Positions 1 to 10,300 of a DNA stretch of 64,000 nt are shown in pieces. Every line of letters begins with the position of its first letter. The stretch's first letter is position 1. The position numbers were made by a program, and so were the translations under genes. The DNA is from Diphasiastrum complanatum. Taxonomy: Eukaryota; Streptophyta; Lycopodiopsida; Lycopodiales; Lycopodiaceae. The stretch is from contig CM055101.1 in assembly GCA_029204225.1 (NCBI GenBank), forward strand, positions 32,123,683-32,187,682. The letters run 5' to 3'. The notes below the pieces were generated by a model. It was not told the DNA's origin, ran no database searches, and saw nothing but the letters and a program-made list of their open reading frames with translations.

Positions 1-1237
1 AGTAATGATATTGTGTTTTGCACCCAACACAGGAAAAGTGTGGATCTAGTTCACTTACGTAAAACCTGTGTAAAGCTACTACACTTAGACATTAGACTGA
101 AGCTCACTCCTCGATGAGAAATGCGGCTTACTTTATTAACATGAAAGAAAAAGGTACTTACGGCTCCCTTAAGCCTCAGATATGTCGTTTTCGTCGCACG
201 TTCGAATGAGTCCCCTAGGACTCTAGATATTTCGTTTGGTCGTCCAGGTTGAGCTCCTTGAGCTTTGCATCGGCACTTAGATTCATCTCTGATGTAGAAA
301 CTGCAGGCAATGTTGGCTCCATTTGATCTCGCGTCAGCTGGTTTGTCACTGTTGGATGTCCTTCGTTAAAGAAGTGAGCTTTCGCTTGGTCACACAAGGT
401 GAGCTCCTTGAGCTCTGCATCGGCACTTGAATTCACCTTTGATGTAGAGACTATAGGCAATGTTGGCTCCATTTGTTCCCGTGTCAGCTGGTCTATCACT
501 GTTGGCTGTCCTTCGTTAAAGAGGTGAATGAGATTGGGAGGAATGGTTGGCTCAGGTTCATTTATGTCATTCTTTTCTAGTTGGTCCTTTGGCACAGCTC
601 TGACGACACAAGGTCTCCTGCCATTATATAATATCACAAGGTTAACCCCTTTTGCCAAGAAGGCCACCACATGTTCGTTAAACCAACTTAATCCCAAAAT
701 AGCGTCGAAGGCATCCATCTTCAAGATTGTGAACGTTAGTCGATTCTTCCAGGCTCCCAGAGAGATTGGTAAGTTGGTTGCCAATCTACAAGTGGTCATT
801 GTACCTTTCGCGGTCTCCACACAAATAGGAGTCACATTTTCTTCACATTGGATGTCCAATTCCCCTCTCAGTTTTTCTGACAAGTAGTTATGTGACGCCC
901 CCAAGTCTACCATGAAGTAAATGATCTTGCCTTGAATACAGCCTTTCAGGTACAATAACTTGGATCCTCTCGCAGGAGTCGCCATAAGATGTTCACGATA
1001 CGCCACAAGTGCCCCTATCTGTTGTAAAGCATTCAGGTCAGACTCTGTCAAATCCATTTCTGGGTCCTCTTCGTCATCATGTTCACCATCTTCTTGATCA
1101 AATGCCTCTCTCTCCATCCTATCAAATCCTTCAATGGAAGCCATGATTTGCTTATTCAATGGTTTGGAGAATGACCTCCAAGAGTGACCTTGCTGATGAC
1201 AGTTGAAGCAACGCATGGAACTGCCCACTGTTGGTGT
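1..1237. repeat. Direct duplication of 2296-3532
   Basis: The block 1-1237 repeats as 2296-3532 in the same orientation (offset 2295). It covers the gag knuckle, the protease, the acidic/repeat tail and about 210 bp of non-coding sequence beyond the stop codon. The similarity ends abruptly near 1237/3532, where copy 1 runs into an LTR and copy 2 continues into gag. The mismatches are scattered point changes, so this is an old duplication and not an assembly echo. Confidence 0.9.
215..1237 (-). pseudogene. Truncated Ty3/gypsy gag-protease, copy 1
   Basis: This is a 5'-truncated minus-strand gag-protease frame. It starts inside gag just before the zinc knuckle and runs through the aspartic-protease domain to the same TAG-side end (KYLES) as the full copy at 2510-4573. 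Positions 1-1237 align with 2296-3532 at a constant offset of 2295 bp, with scattered substitutions. The knuckle reads CFNCHQQGHSWRSF, so the last metal-binding Cys has become Phe. The protease centre reads VDLGAS where retropepsins normally have D-S/T-G. The C-terminus carries the same 50-residue tandem duplication as copy 2. It follows directly on the LTR at 1235-2142 with no gag start, so it is a recombined fragment. No RT is visible; anything further downstream lies outside the window. Confidence 0.85.
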
Positions 1238-2142
1238 TGTGTCGGCGCCTCAAAGGGCGCTGGCACTTGAGCGGTTTCCCCAACACGCGCTTAAGTCTAA
1301 CATTCATCCATCATGCACTTACGTAAAAGCCAACTCAGAAACGTAACAAGCTTAACCATTCAGACTTAAGAAAACTGGAATCCCAACCAACCCGAAAGCC
1401 AACTCAGAATCCGTCCCCAAAAGGTAACCAAAGGCAAAGACAAGCCACACATGAAAACCCAAGGCATAGTGGTCGCCAAACTGACGGCAAGCCCCATGTC
1501 TATGATAGGGACCCTTAGACGCCAACGACGCAAAAAGGTTGTAGTAAGGGTCCTTCCACTTGGACCAGTCCCGGAGGTGAAATCGAAATGGTAATCATCC
1601 CCAAGGATCAACTTTATTAGATTTGGAAGAGGATACATTCATACATAGACTGACCGGTCTCGGGGCCACCAACACGTGCTGGACATTGTGTCTGGCTCCT
1701 GCTGGTAGAGGGAGCTGAGACCTGGCGACTGGATTCCTGGCGCTGGTTGAGCTACCCAAGTTTCTGTCTGCCGGACTCCCCCTATAGTTCTGCTGTGATT
1801 CGGCGCACCCCCTTTGGTTTGAAACATAGTGCTTTCTGGTAAAGCACGCTTTTTAGGACTTATTTTTTATTTTGCTGATTAAGCCTGGCAAGCCTGGCAG
1901 AATCAGTCTAGCTCCCGGACATGGGTCCAGGAAGCCGTCCCGACGGCCGAATCACCCTGCTTTCCTGACTAGGCCATGACTCGAGCTCCAGAGCTAGCTC
2001 ATGACTTTGTGACTACTTGACTGGCTCAACACAGGTCGGAGGCTCAGTCCTTGACGTTCTAGCTTGCTCTGAAACCTTAGAGGGTGTCACCCCTTTGAGT
2101 CTTACAGGGCACGCTGGGTGCACCCGAGTCAACTTTACAACA
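1235..2142 (-). mobile_element. Putative LTR with TGTTGT/ACAACA ends
   Basis: Read on the minus strand, this segment starts TGTTGTAAAG right after a purine-rich tract (complement of 2143-2155) and ends in ACAACA at 1235, giving TGTTGT...ACAACA inverted ends. An AATAAA-like signal lies near 1610 on the same strand. The length of 908 bp is normal for a gypsy LTR. It does not resemble the LTR piece next to the full gag copy at 4597, so it need not belong to that element. No canonical primer site follows; gag copy 1 begins immediately. Call rests on ends plus purine tract only. Confidence 0.55.
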
Positions 2143-2295
2143 TCCTCCCCTCGTTTGAGAAAGCTGATGTCCTCATCAGGGCCAAACTAGAACCTAAGAC
2201 TCATCGCACGGGCTTAATTCACCGGCCAGACTTTAGTCACATATACAAGGGCACAGGCTTGATTCACCGGCCAAAGGAAACCAACTGTAAAGCGG
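2143..2295 (-). mobile_element. 3' internal end of a gypsy element with purine tract
   Basis: This short stretch lies between the LTR at 1235-2142 and the gag downstream region at 2296. It contains the purine tract on the minus strand (complement of 2143-2155) and an 18-bp near-identical direct repeat, GGCTT(A/G)ATTCACCGGCCA, at 2211-2228 and 2256-2273. No coding capacity is evident. If it belongs to the gag-protease element, the whole pol gene (RT, RNase H, integrase) is missing between 2296 and 2295. Confidence 0.45.
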
Positions 2296-2509
2296 AGTAA
2301 TGATATTGTGTTTTACACCCAGCATAGGAAAAGTGTGGATCTAGTTCACTTACGTAAAACCTGTGTGAAGCTGCTGCACTTAGACATTAAACTGAAGCTC
2401 ACTCCTCAATGAGAAATGCGGCTTACTTTATTAACATGAAAGAAAAAGATACTTAAGGCTCCCTTAAGCCTCAGATATCTCGTTTTCGTCACACCTCTGG
2501 ATGAGTCCC

Positions 2510-4573
2510 CTAGGACTCTAGATATTTCGTTTGGTCGTCCAGGTTGAGCTCCTTGAGCTCTGCATCAGCACTTAGATTCACCTTTGATGTAGAAACTGCA
2601 AGCAATGTTGGCTCCATTTGACCTCGCGTCAGCTGGTTTGTCACTGTTGGATGTCCTTCGTTAAAGAAGTGAGCTTTCGCTTGGTCACACAAGGTGAGCT
2701 CCTTGAGCTCTGCATCGACACTTGAATTCACCTTTGATGTAGAGACTATAGGCAATGTTGGCTCCATTTGTTCCCGTGTCAGCTGGTCTGTCATTGTTGG
2801 CTGTCCTTCGTTAAATAGGTGAATGAGATTGGGAGGAATGGTTGGCTCAGGTTCATTTGTGTCGTTCTTTTCTAGTTGGTCCCCTGGCACAGCTCTGACG
2901 ACACAAGGTCTCCTGCCATTATATAATAACACAAGGTTAACCCCTTTTGCCAAGAAGGCCACCACATGTTCGTTAAACCAACTTAATCCCAAAATAGCGT
3001 CGAAGGCATCCATCTTCAAGATTGTGAACGTTAGTCGATTCTTCCAGGCTCCCAGAGAGATTGGTAAGTTGGTTGCCAATCTACAAATCGTCATTGTACC
3101 TTTCACGGTCTCCACACAAATAGGAGTCATATTTTCTTCACATTGGATGTCCAATTCTCCTGTCAATTTTTCTGACAAGTAGTTATGTGACGCCCCCAGG
3201 TCTACCATGAAGTAAATGATCCTGCCTTGAATACAGCCTTTCAGGTACAATAACTTGGATCCTCTCGCAGGAGTCGCCATAAGATGTTCACGATACGCCG
3301 CAAGTGCCCCTATTTGTTGCAAGGCATTCAGGTTAGACTCCGTCAAATCCGTTTCTAGGTCCTCTTCATCATCTTGTTCACCATCTTCTTGATCAAATGC
3401 CTCTCTCTCCATCCTATCAAATCCTTCAATGGCAGCCATGATTTGCTTATTCAATGGTTTGGGGCATGACCTCCAAGAGTGACCTTGCTGATGATAGTTG
3501 AAGCAACGCATGGAACTGCCCACTGTTGGTGAGCTGTTGCTGTGACTAGCTGAAGGTCCAACATTGTTTCTTCTCTGGAACATGTTCCTTCCATTGTTGC
3601 CTTGGTTGCCAAACCTTGTTTTTGTTGGGAATTTGTTCATGCTACTCGAGGCTTGGTTGCCATTTGGAACTGAGTCCCCCCTTGAAAAGAAGCTCGGACT
3701 CGGTCTGGATCCACTAAATACTCTTGTTGAGGTTGCGGGAGCAGCTGGTGCCAATGTGCTCTCATAATCACAAACCATTTCAGCCGCTCGAATAGTTGAA
3801 TTGAAATCATGGGGCATGTAGCTGTCTATCGCACGCCGGGTCCAAGATTGCATTCCAGACAATAGGTAATGAGTTTTGTCCGCCTCGGACATATCTTCAA
3901 TAACCCATACACTCTGTCTGAATTTATTGAGGTACTCTCGCAATGACTCTTTCTGTTTGAGCCCCGATAATTCTGTCCTCAATCTCATGTGTGAATCCTT
4001 CGGTATGAACTCCTCTCGTAACGCGGCTTTGAATGCGTCCCATGTTTGAAAATGCATTCCTGCCATCCGGTACCAATTTGTAGTGTAGCCCTCAAAATAT
4101 GCTAATGCCAAGTCAATTCTTTCTTCCTCAGGAGTGCTCATCAGACGGAAGTAATGGTCCATGTGAAACAACCAATCTTCCACAACTCGAATGTCACGCT
4201 CTCCTTTGAAAGTAGGTGGTGCTTTCACTTTGGCAGTCTTTCTTGGGCCCTCCGTGTTTCGCGCTCGTGGTTCTCTTGGTATCTGTGGAGGAGGCGCCAC
4301 TGCATTTCCCCTAGTTGCTTCCAACTCTTCAAACCTGGCTTCGAGCTGTGTTAGCCCGTCTCTCATTTCTCTAGCAAGGTTAATTCGAGTAAGATTCATG
4401 GCTCGCAAGGATGTTTGCCATTCTTTCCTTTCGGTTTCTCTATCCTTCTTCACCTCGCTAAGCATAGCCGTCATTACGCTTGATAAGTATTGCCGCATCT
4501 TCACTTCAAAGAGGTCCTGTTGCGCCTCTGGCAAGGGTTCATCTCTTGGTGTAGGTTCAGAAGGGCCACCCAT
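2510..4573 (-). CDS. Ty3/gypsy gag-aspartic protease polyprotein (687 codons)
   Basis: This is the longest open frame in the window. Residues about 119-266 form a retrotransposon Gag (capsid) domain, with VEDWLFHMDHYF near its start and the AEMVCDY end. A low-complexity Asn/Ser linker follows, then a CCHC zinc knuckle near residue 355 written CFNYHQQGHSWRSC, where the second Cys is Tyr. The aspartic protease starts near residue 456 with VDLGAS; the family norm is D-S/T-G, so catalysis is doubtful. The C-terminal tail repeats a 50-residue unit twice. The role would be particle assembly and polyprotein cleavage. No RT or integrase follows. A possible LTR and primer site lie just upstream (4588-4790). 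It is open but functionally compromised. Confidence 0.85.
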   Translation of the reverse strand: MGGPSEPTPRDEPLPEAQQDLFEVKMRQYLSSVMTAMLSEVKKDRETERKEWQTSLRAMNLTRINLAREMRDGLTQLEARFEELEATRGNAVAPPPQIPREPRARNTEGPRKTAKVKAPPTFKGERDIRVVEDWLFHMDHYFRLMSTPEEERIDLALAYFEGYTTNWYRMAGMHFQTWDAFKAALREEFIPKDSHMRLRTELSGLKQKESLREYLNKFRQSVWVIEDMSEADKTHYLLSGMQSWTRRAIDSYMPHDFNSTIRAAEMVCDYESTLAPAAPATSTRVFSGSRPSPSFFSRGDSVPNGNQASSSMNKFPTKTRFGNQGNNGRNMFQRRNNVGPSASHSNSSPTVGSSMRCFNYHQQGHSWRSCPKPLNKQIMAAIEGFDRMEREAFDQEDGEQDDEEDLETDLTESNLNALQQIGALAAYREHLMATPARGSKLLYLKGCIQGRIIYFMVDLGASHNYLSEKLTGELDIQCEENMTPICVETVKGTMTICRLATNLPISLGAWKNRLTFTILKMDAFDAILGLSWFNEHVVAFLAKGVNLVLLYNGRRPCVVRAVPGDQLEKNDTNEPEPTIPPNLIHLFNEGQPTMTDQLTREQMEPTLPIVSTSKVNSSVDAELKELTLCDQAKAHFFNEGHPTVTNQLTRGQMEPTLLAVSTSKVNLSADAELKELNLDDQTKYLES
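2545..2844 (-). repeat. 150-bp in-frame tandem duplication in gag-protease tail
   Basis: Two 150-bp units, about 2545-2694 and 2695-2844, encode two consecutive versions of a roughly 50-residue block. The block has FNEG(H/Q)PT, QLTR.QMEPTL, VSTSKVN and DAELKEL sub-motifs. The same duplication is present in copy 1 (about 250-549), so it predates the duplication of the two gag-protease copies. The period is exactly divisible by three and keeps the frame open. Confidence 0.85.
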
Positions 4574-4587
4574 CTCTTCTTAGAGGG

Positions 4588-4790
4588 GCGCCACTGTGGA
4601 GTGCATACGCTCTTTCTTTCTCGACTTGGACCTGGTGCCATCTCGATGCATGCGAGAGCTGTATTCTCGAGTCAGCTCTTCTCCGTCCGTCAATGCTCGT
4701 AACTCTTCAAGATGGTCCTCCATTATAGTCAGAGGTGTACTTCCAACAGATTATCGCCTCAATCCTTTTTATATTTGAAGCTCTCCCATT
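4588..4790 (-). mobile_element. Putative 5' LTR remnant and primer site of the gag-protease element
   Basis: Upstream of the gag start, the minus strand reads CACTCCACA, then G, then TGGCGCCCC. This fits an LTR end (CA) followed by a TGGCGCC-type primer-binding site. The LTR would begin at 4597 on the plus strand. Only about 190 bp are recognisable before the sequence changes to the older ORF remnant near 4795, so the LTR is truncated or interrupted. The primer tRNA cannot be fixed from 9 matching bases. Confidence 0.4.
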
Positions 4791-4794
4791 TGTC

Positions 4795-6676
4795 GGCCGG
4801 GCCTCACAGCTCTCTTTTCTTCTTTAGCGAGATCGTCATTCCTGACTCGCCTTCCGCGTCACGACATCGTACTAGGCAAACATCTTCAGCTGCGCTTCCA
4901 CCCCCTGCTGCTATTCGCACTGAACTACCTATTCCCCCCGTCTCTGATGTTTCCCTTGCTTCTGCTTCCTCTCATGGACAGTCTGTGACCATTGGGGCTA
5001 CCATTCCCATCACAACTACCCAAGCCGCCTCACCCCCACACACAGAAGCTGTTTTCCCAAACACTCAGTATTTCATGGACTTGTTCGATGATTCCGACCC
5101 CCTTGGGGCCTCCGAAATTTTTGTCATGCCCCAGAGCCATGCGCCCTTGAACTCCAATCCCCTGGAAGAAGAATCTAACAGTTCCATGATACTCCTACTA
5201 GTTTTGACGACTCTTTTCAAATTAACCAGCAACCTCAAGTTGAAGCCGCACCAACCGCACTTCGGGTCGGGCAAGCTGTCAAATCACCAAAGCAATTCGA
5301 TGCCACAGTGCCTGAGGGCTATGAAGAAGAAGACCTTTTTGAAGAAGAAGAGTTACAGGCACCTGCTCTACGCCAACCAGGGACAGTACCACCAGGTCCT
5401 TCTGTTGCTACTACCTCCACAACAATAGATTTTGGTGATGCTCTCAGTTTGGTCTCAAGTGATCCAGTCTATGTTGGATAAGAAAAAAGAAATGGAGCAG
5501 CGCATCTCAGATATGGGATCGGAGAATACGCTCATCAGCCATAAAGTCATGCAGCTGGACAAAGAATTGAAGATCGCCAAGCAGCATGAAGCTAAATCTA
5601 AAGCTGAGAAGAAGACGACACATCAATCAGCTGATAGCTTAGAAGAGTATGTCAGCTCACTGCAAAATGCCCTCACAACCGCCCAAGCTCAAGTGGACAA
5701 GGCCGTGCAGGATGCAAAGTAACAAGTGCAGCTACTCTAGGGACAACTGCAGATGGCAGAACAAGATCGCACACGTCGCCAAGGTGAATTGGATGCAACC
5801 ACCCTTGAGTGTGATGTGTATCTACAGATGCAAATACCAGATCATCCGGTAACTCTGACGGAGATCGCATATTTGTTTAAAAAGGTTGAAACCTACAAAG
5901 TGGTGCTTCAAGGATTCCAAGGCCGCTTTGACAGATTCAAAGGTACACCTTTAACTGAGTTGACAAAGGCTAAAGCAACTATCAATGCATATGAAAAGAC
6001 TGCCGCTCAGGTGTTGGAAGTTGGGCCTCAAATTTCATGTCCGGTCATGCCACAATTCTCCCCTCCACACCAAGTTGATGCGCCTATGGATACATGGCTG
6101 GATTTGGGCATGGACTAGGGTGGAGCCCTTGGATTTGGAATTGGCCATGGACAAAATTACTATCTATATGCCAAACTGGCCAATCATCCACCAACCTTAC
6201 AGTTGGGAAATTTTAGTGAATTTCTACCGGGCACTACAAGCGTACCAGTCGGAGTATATACACTCTCCCGATCCGACAGTGAGGCAATCGATGCTTTTTG
6301 CGAAAGACTTGACTCTGTTGGCATCTGTGGCAATGAGATGGGATGATTGCCTTCCTCCTTTGGCATTCGATCCAAATAAGCCAATGGTCTCAAAGAGCAT
6401 CAAGGATCAGCTGCCGATGGCTAGACTGTACTTCCGTGCCGCAATGATGGGAGGCTCCTAGGAATCTCGATTCACATCCTGGATAACTTCAAAGTGGATT
6501 GTCGGAGCCCATCGTTGTTTTTTGCTGCACAATTTGGATTTCAACACTGCCCAACTCGATTTCATGGAGAAGGTACAGTATCATTTAATAAAAATTCGAC
6601 GAGAAGCAAATAAAAGCCCACAGTAACTGCATCTCACAGGTGTCGTGGGACCGCCACCAGTTTTGATGGGAGATAA
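4795..6676 (+). pseudogene. Decayed post-integrase accessory ORF of an older gypsy element
   Basis: Several plus-strand frames, broken by stops and frameshifts, line up as one protein. An N-terminal Pro/Ser/Thr-rich segment (4850-5200) is followed by an acidic stretch near 5320 with EEEDLFEEEE. A coiled coil rich in Lys/Glu/Gln lies at about 5460-5800. The C-terminal domain holds LPPLAFDPNKP and ARLYFRAAM at about 6350-6450. The C-terminal motifs match the element E accessory ORF (LPPIALDINKP, ARLYYRAAL at 24590-24680). After it comes GTGGGACCGCCA, a purine tract and an LTR start, exactly as in element E. It is therefore the same type of ORF between integrase and 3' LTR. Function unknown. Confidence 0.7.
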
Positions 6677-7120
6677 TGTTGGAGGGTTTGCGGATCCCAA
6701 GGCAATCCTAACCCTAGTTAATAAGTGAGAGGGATTTCGCACCCTGCGTGTGTAAGTCCAATCCCATGATCACATAGAGATTTGATTAGTTGAAAGTCAA
6801 TAAAAGGACCTTAGGCCTTTTTGTGAGACTTTTAATATCGTAGGGCCTAAATGTCAAGTTAGTGAATAAAGTTGGGTTTCTCTCCAATTTGGATGGTTCC
6901 CACTCTTTTTTAAATTTGAATAATTAGGGAGGCAGAAATGGACCAATAGAATTCAGAGGCCAGGATTCTCCTCACTACTATAAAAAGGGACCAACTCGAG
7001 TTCCTACATATATACATATCTTTATGTCAATAAAGCAGATTGGTTCTCTTGTGAAATGGATTTATGAATGTCCTTGCTCTCTATCACTTTTCCTCCATCT
7101 CTCATGCTTTTGTTGAGTTT
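6677..7120 (+). mobile_element. Diverged 3' LTR of the older gypsy element (3' end approximate)
   Basis: The LTR begins TGTTGGAGGG at 6677, directly after a short purine tract (GGGAGATAA). A good TATA box, TATAAAAA, sits at 6979-6986, followed by AATAAA signals near 7030, matching an LTR promoter and poly(A) layout. The right end could not be placed; similarity and landmarks fade by about 7120. Confidence 0.5.
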
Positions 7121-7437
7121 TGCTAATTGTTGGATCTGATTGTTATTGCGATTGCATATTTTTATAGTTTTATGAGGGAGAAAGGGAGAGAGAGAAAGAG
7201 TAAGCTATATTCATTGTGGATCTAGTGTTAATGGATGTAGTGTTAATGCTTAGGGTTAATGGATGTTAGAGTTAGATGTGGATCTTCCATTCATGCTGAA
7301 ATCTAAACTATACTATCGCTCTCATGGGAACGAACCTATGCATGACAACTAACTTCATCTCCTCGATGCTAGATTGATTAGATCTTGGGTTGAGGATAGG
7401 CAAGGAAAGAAACCCACTACAATACAGCTCACAGAGT
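7121..7437. other. Unassigned spacer
   Basis: Low-complexity GAGAGAGAAAGAG near 7185 and short repeats of 'ttaatggatgt' at 7220-7265 are visible. No gene or element end was recognised. Confidence 0.4.
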
Positions 7438-7760
7438 TGTCGATGGGTACGTAGCGAGATGGTTATTCCCGACTCGCCTCTCGTGTCTCGTCGTTGAACT
7501 TGACAACCATCGTCAACTGTGCTACCACACCCCGCTGCCACTTACACTGCACTACCTATTCTCCCAACCAATGACGCTTCCCTAGCCACCAATTTGTCAC
7601 AAGGGCCTTTTTTGACCATTGGATCAACCATTCCAATCATAGTTATCCAAGCCACCTCACCCCCACAAACCTGAGTTGTATCACCAGGAACCCAACAATT
7701 TATGGACATTTCGATGATTTTGATTTCCTAGGGGTAGAGGAAATATTTGAGATGCCCAAA
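7438..7760 (+). pseudogene. Second fragment of accessory-ORF N-terminal region
   Basis: The block is a diverged copy of 4840-5130: both contain a GCGAGAT..TTCC.GACTCGCCT start, a CC(A/C)CACCCC.GCTGC section, the ACTACCTATTC.CCC junction, and ACC.A.GCC.CCTCACCCCCACA. Reading is broken by stops. It supports the idea that this Pro/Ser/Thr-rich N-terminal region belonged to a repeated coding unit. It ends near a gag remnant that starts about 7820, so the order (accessory ORF piece before gag) means two different old elements are joined here. Confidence 0.6.
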
Positions 7761-7819
7761 AGCCCTACCTCTTCCAACCTTTTAGACTCAGAGAAAGCCC
7801 ATTTGTACGCCTTAGTAAT

Positions 7820-8950
7820 ATAAAAATAAAAAAAGATGAATGCATATGTGACTATATCAAGCACTTCAAGCATCTCAGAAGTTGGGTCCAAGAACAACCA
7901 ATTGATAAAATATTGATCATATGGTTTATAGTTGGCCTTCCAAGATGCATCCAGAAAGAGCTAAAATCTAGCAAAGAGTATTTTACTCTTAAGTGTGCTA
8001 TGTCTGATGCCATTCGAGAAAAATATAAAGGGTTTGATGACGAGGACCATAAAGAGAAAAGAGCTCACCGTGTTTACCCTAATAATCATCCTAGTGAGTC
8101 CCGAGATTTAGACCAAGTCTAGAAGTCTCAGTTTGAGTTGATGAATCAACAACATCAACAACATATGGAGAAACTCAACAAAGAGTTTCAACAAGCCTTA
8201 AAAAATTTTCAAAGTCAGTTTCCAGGCCAATTGCCATCTGGTAACGCTATCCATAGGCGAGAAGATACTTGGTGTCATGGCGCACATACCGATAATGAGT
8301 GTCCATTAACCTTACAAAAATGCAGCACTATATACTCTATGATACGACCACTCATACTACTTCAAGCTATAGGTACAACCCACGCAATATACAATACTCT
8401 CGTCGACCACAACAATATGCACCATGAGGACAACCACAAGCACCATGTAATCCCCGTTATACGGGTCCAGTCCAAGTCCAGGAATTGCCTAGACAACAAC
8501 CACCTGCACCACAACAATGATTGGCACTTCTAGGTCCAAGAAGATCTGCTTAGCCAAACAGGCCAAACTAGCAGAACCGACCCCAAGTTCAGGCCAATGT
8601 AGTGTAGAATATTACCTATGACACCCCAGCCTATGAATCTACTTATGATGATGATAATCCTAACACATACGTAGATGAGACATTTGCCTCTTATTCCAAT
8701 GACCAATACTATTCAGAGGAGCAACCTACACAAGTTGACCAAAATGGTTATGCCATTTTCCCTTCAGCACTTTAGAAGAGATGTTTTGTATCTGGAGAAA
8801 CCACTCACTTTCAAACTGAATATAGACTTCGTTTTTTGTAGCCGAATGTGCTAATTGTATCAAAAGGCATTGCTATAAAGATTGCCCTAACCAAACAAAA
8901 AAGACAGTTCCAGCACGTAGGGTTTCTGAAGAGCCGTTGCATGCAGCTTA
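7820..8950 (+). pseudogene. Decayed three-knuckle Ty3/gypsy gag
   Basis: Broken frames match the gag of elements E and F. FIVGLPRCIQKEL, SDAIREKYKG and a Gln-rich linker parallel FLVGLPKNIHYEL, TDAIREE and the following linker. Three zinc-knuckle-like motifs are in the same order as in E/F: one near 8265-8300 (WCHGAHTDNEC), one near 8780-8810 (CFVSGETTHFQTEY) and one near 8845-8890 (CANCIKRHCYKDC). The spacer between them is Tyr/Asp/Asn rich as in E. It is more diverged than E versus F, so it comes from an older relative. The N-terminal capsid part is missing. Confidence 0.7.
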
Positions 8951-8959
8951 GTCTAAGGA

Positions 8960-9893
8960 TCTAGCACATCAGGGTTTCTTCCTACTATGGCTTTCAACTA
9001 GTAGGGTTAGGGTATCTCTTCCGCTATGGCTACCCAACTAGAGAAGAGAGGGTTCCTAAAAAACATTGAAGTATAGTGGTGGTGGGGTTTGATCCACTCC
9101 ATTCTTATGTTCTCTTGCATAACAAAATCTCTAAGGCTCACCCTTCTAGAAAGAGAAAATGACCTAAACTAGTTCCTTAAGGCAACCCCCCAACTAAGGG
9201 ATGTTCCAGATTAGCTCTCTAAGGCTTTCCCAAATAGAGAGTATCCTAAATTAACCTAACCCTAATGACTACTATGGCTGCCCCCCAACTAGTTATTTTC
9301 TCATTTATCCCTAAGTAATCCTAACTAACTCTCACAAGGGAAGGAAAGATGAGTGCATAAGAGAAATAATCCCATAAGTACAAGCATAATAACATAAAAC
9401 CAAGTAAGTGAGGAAAGCTTAGTGGGGCTCGAGCACCTACCACCAAGTATTCTATCCACAAGTGGGAACACAAGTTAAGCAAGAATGAATTAGTTCTATT
9501 AAAGCTTGGGCTTATACAAGTGTTACCTAAGGCCCCAAATTCCACTTCTATATATACGATGAGTGGTAGGCCCATATGCTAAGATGCTTATGGGATACTC
9601 CCAAAGCTTATTGCTAAGCTATTCTAAGAAGTGACTTCTTGTATAAAGTTCACTTAACAAAATAAAGTTAGAACTTCTAAACTTAGAATTAACTTTAAAT
9701 TTAGACTTTCTAAGTTTAAAGTATTACAAATATTTCTTGGTAATAGTTAAACTTAAATAGAAAAGGGTCTAAGTCTAAGGTTCCTAATTATTATTGCTTA
9801 CAAAACTGAGTTTACTTGTGGACTTACAAAACACATGCCACAGTAACTCTTCTAATGCTGCCATTAAATACAAGAGATTCCTTGGGGCTAACA
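8960..9893 (-). mobile_element. Diverged minus-strand LTR related to the E/F LTR (left end approximate)
   Basis: On the minus strand the LTR starts TGTTAGCCCC at 9893, preceded by a purine tract (complement of 9894-9904). It shares ordered landmarks with the E/F LTRs: GGACTTACAAAACACATGCCA near 9820-9840, a run of AACTTCTAA/CTTAG words, the GGGCTCGAGCACCT box near 9425, and repeated GGCT..CCCAACTAG words at 8985-9295. It is clearly older than the E/F LTRs. The left limit is set only by the end of the gag remnant. Confidence 0.6.
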
Positions 9894-10300
9894 TTACCCC
9901 CCTCGTTTATAACATTGGTGGTCCCACGCCAATGAGGTCGTAATAAGGTGTGGCAGGCTTTTTAAGTGCTTGCATGCTTTGCTGGATGTTGTCGCGCACA
10001 ATGCCTTGAGGGTAAGCTTCCAAAATTGTTGAACAGCTTGGTGAAACTTGCAGAATCTTGGAGCTGGTTTGTCGAGATCGTTTTCATCTGCTTGCTTGGA
10101 TCATCCATTAAATAGTTTGCACGAGCTAGATTATATTAGGCAATAACAAGGATGGCAATATTGACACTGGGAGGTGAATGGCAGGGAAGTGAAAGAATTA
10201 TGATTGGAAAATGAAATGGAACGGAAGTGAAAAAATTATGACCGAAAATGAAATGGCAAGGAAGGGAAAGGATTGGGTTGAAGTGCTACACGTGTTGTTA
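9894..10300 (-). mobile_element. 3' internal end of the same diverged gypsy element
   Basis: Directly right of the LTR is the purine tract complement, then ACATTGGTGGTCCCACGCCAAT. This parallels GGATTGGTGGTCTCACACCAAT in element F (45883-45905) and the GTGTGGGACCACCAATCC end of element E. Beyond about 10000 I see no preserved coding frame. Confidence 0.5.

Noticed and set aside
4191-4583. 130-codon plus-strand frame
   Set aside because: Antisense shadow of the gag-protease frame at 2510-4573, no independent support.
8138-8533. His-rich 131-codon frame as a metal-binding protein
   Set aside because: Frame is a shifted reading of a decayed Gag Pro/Gln linker; the His come from CAC/CAT out of frame.
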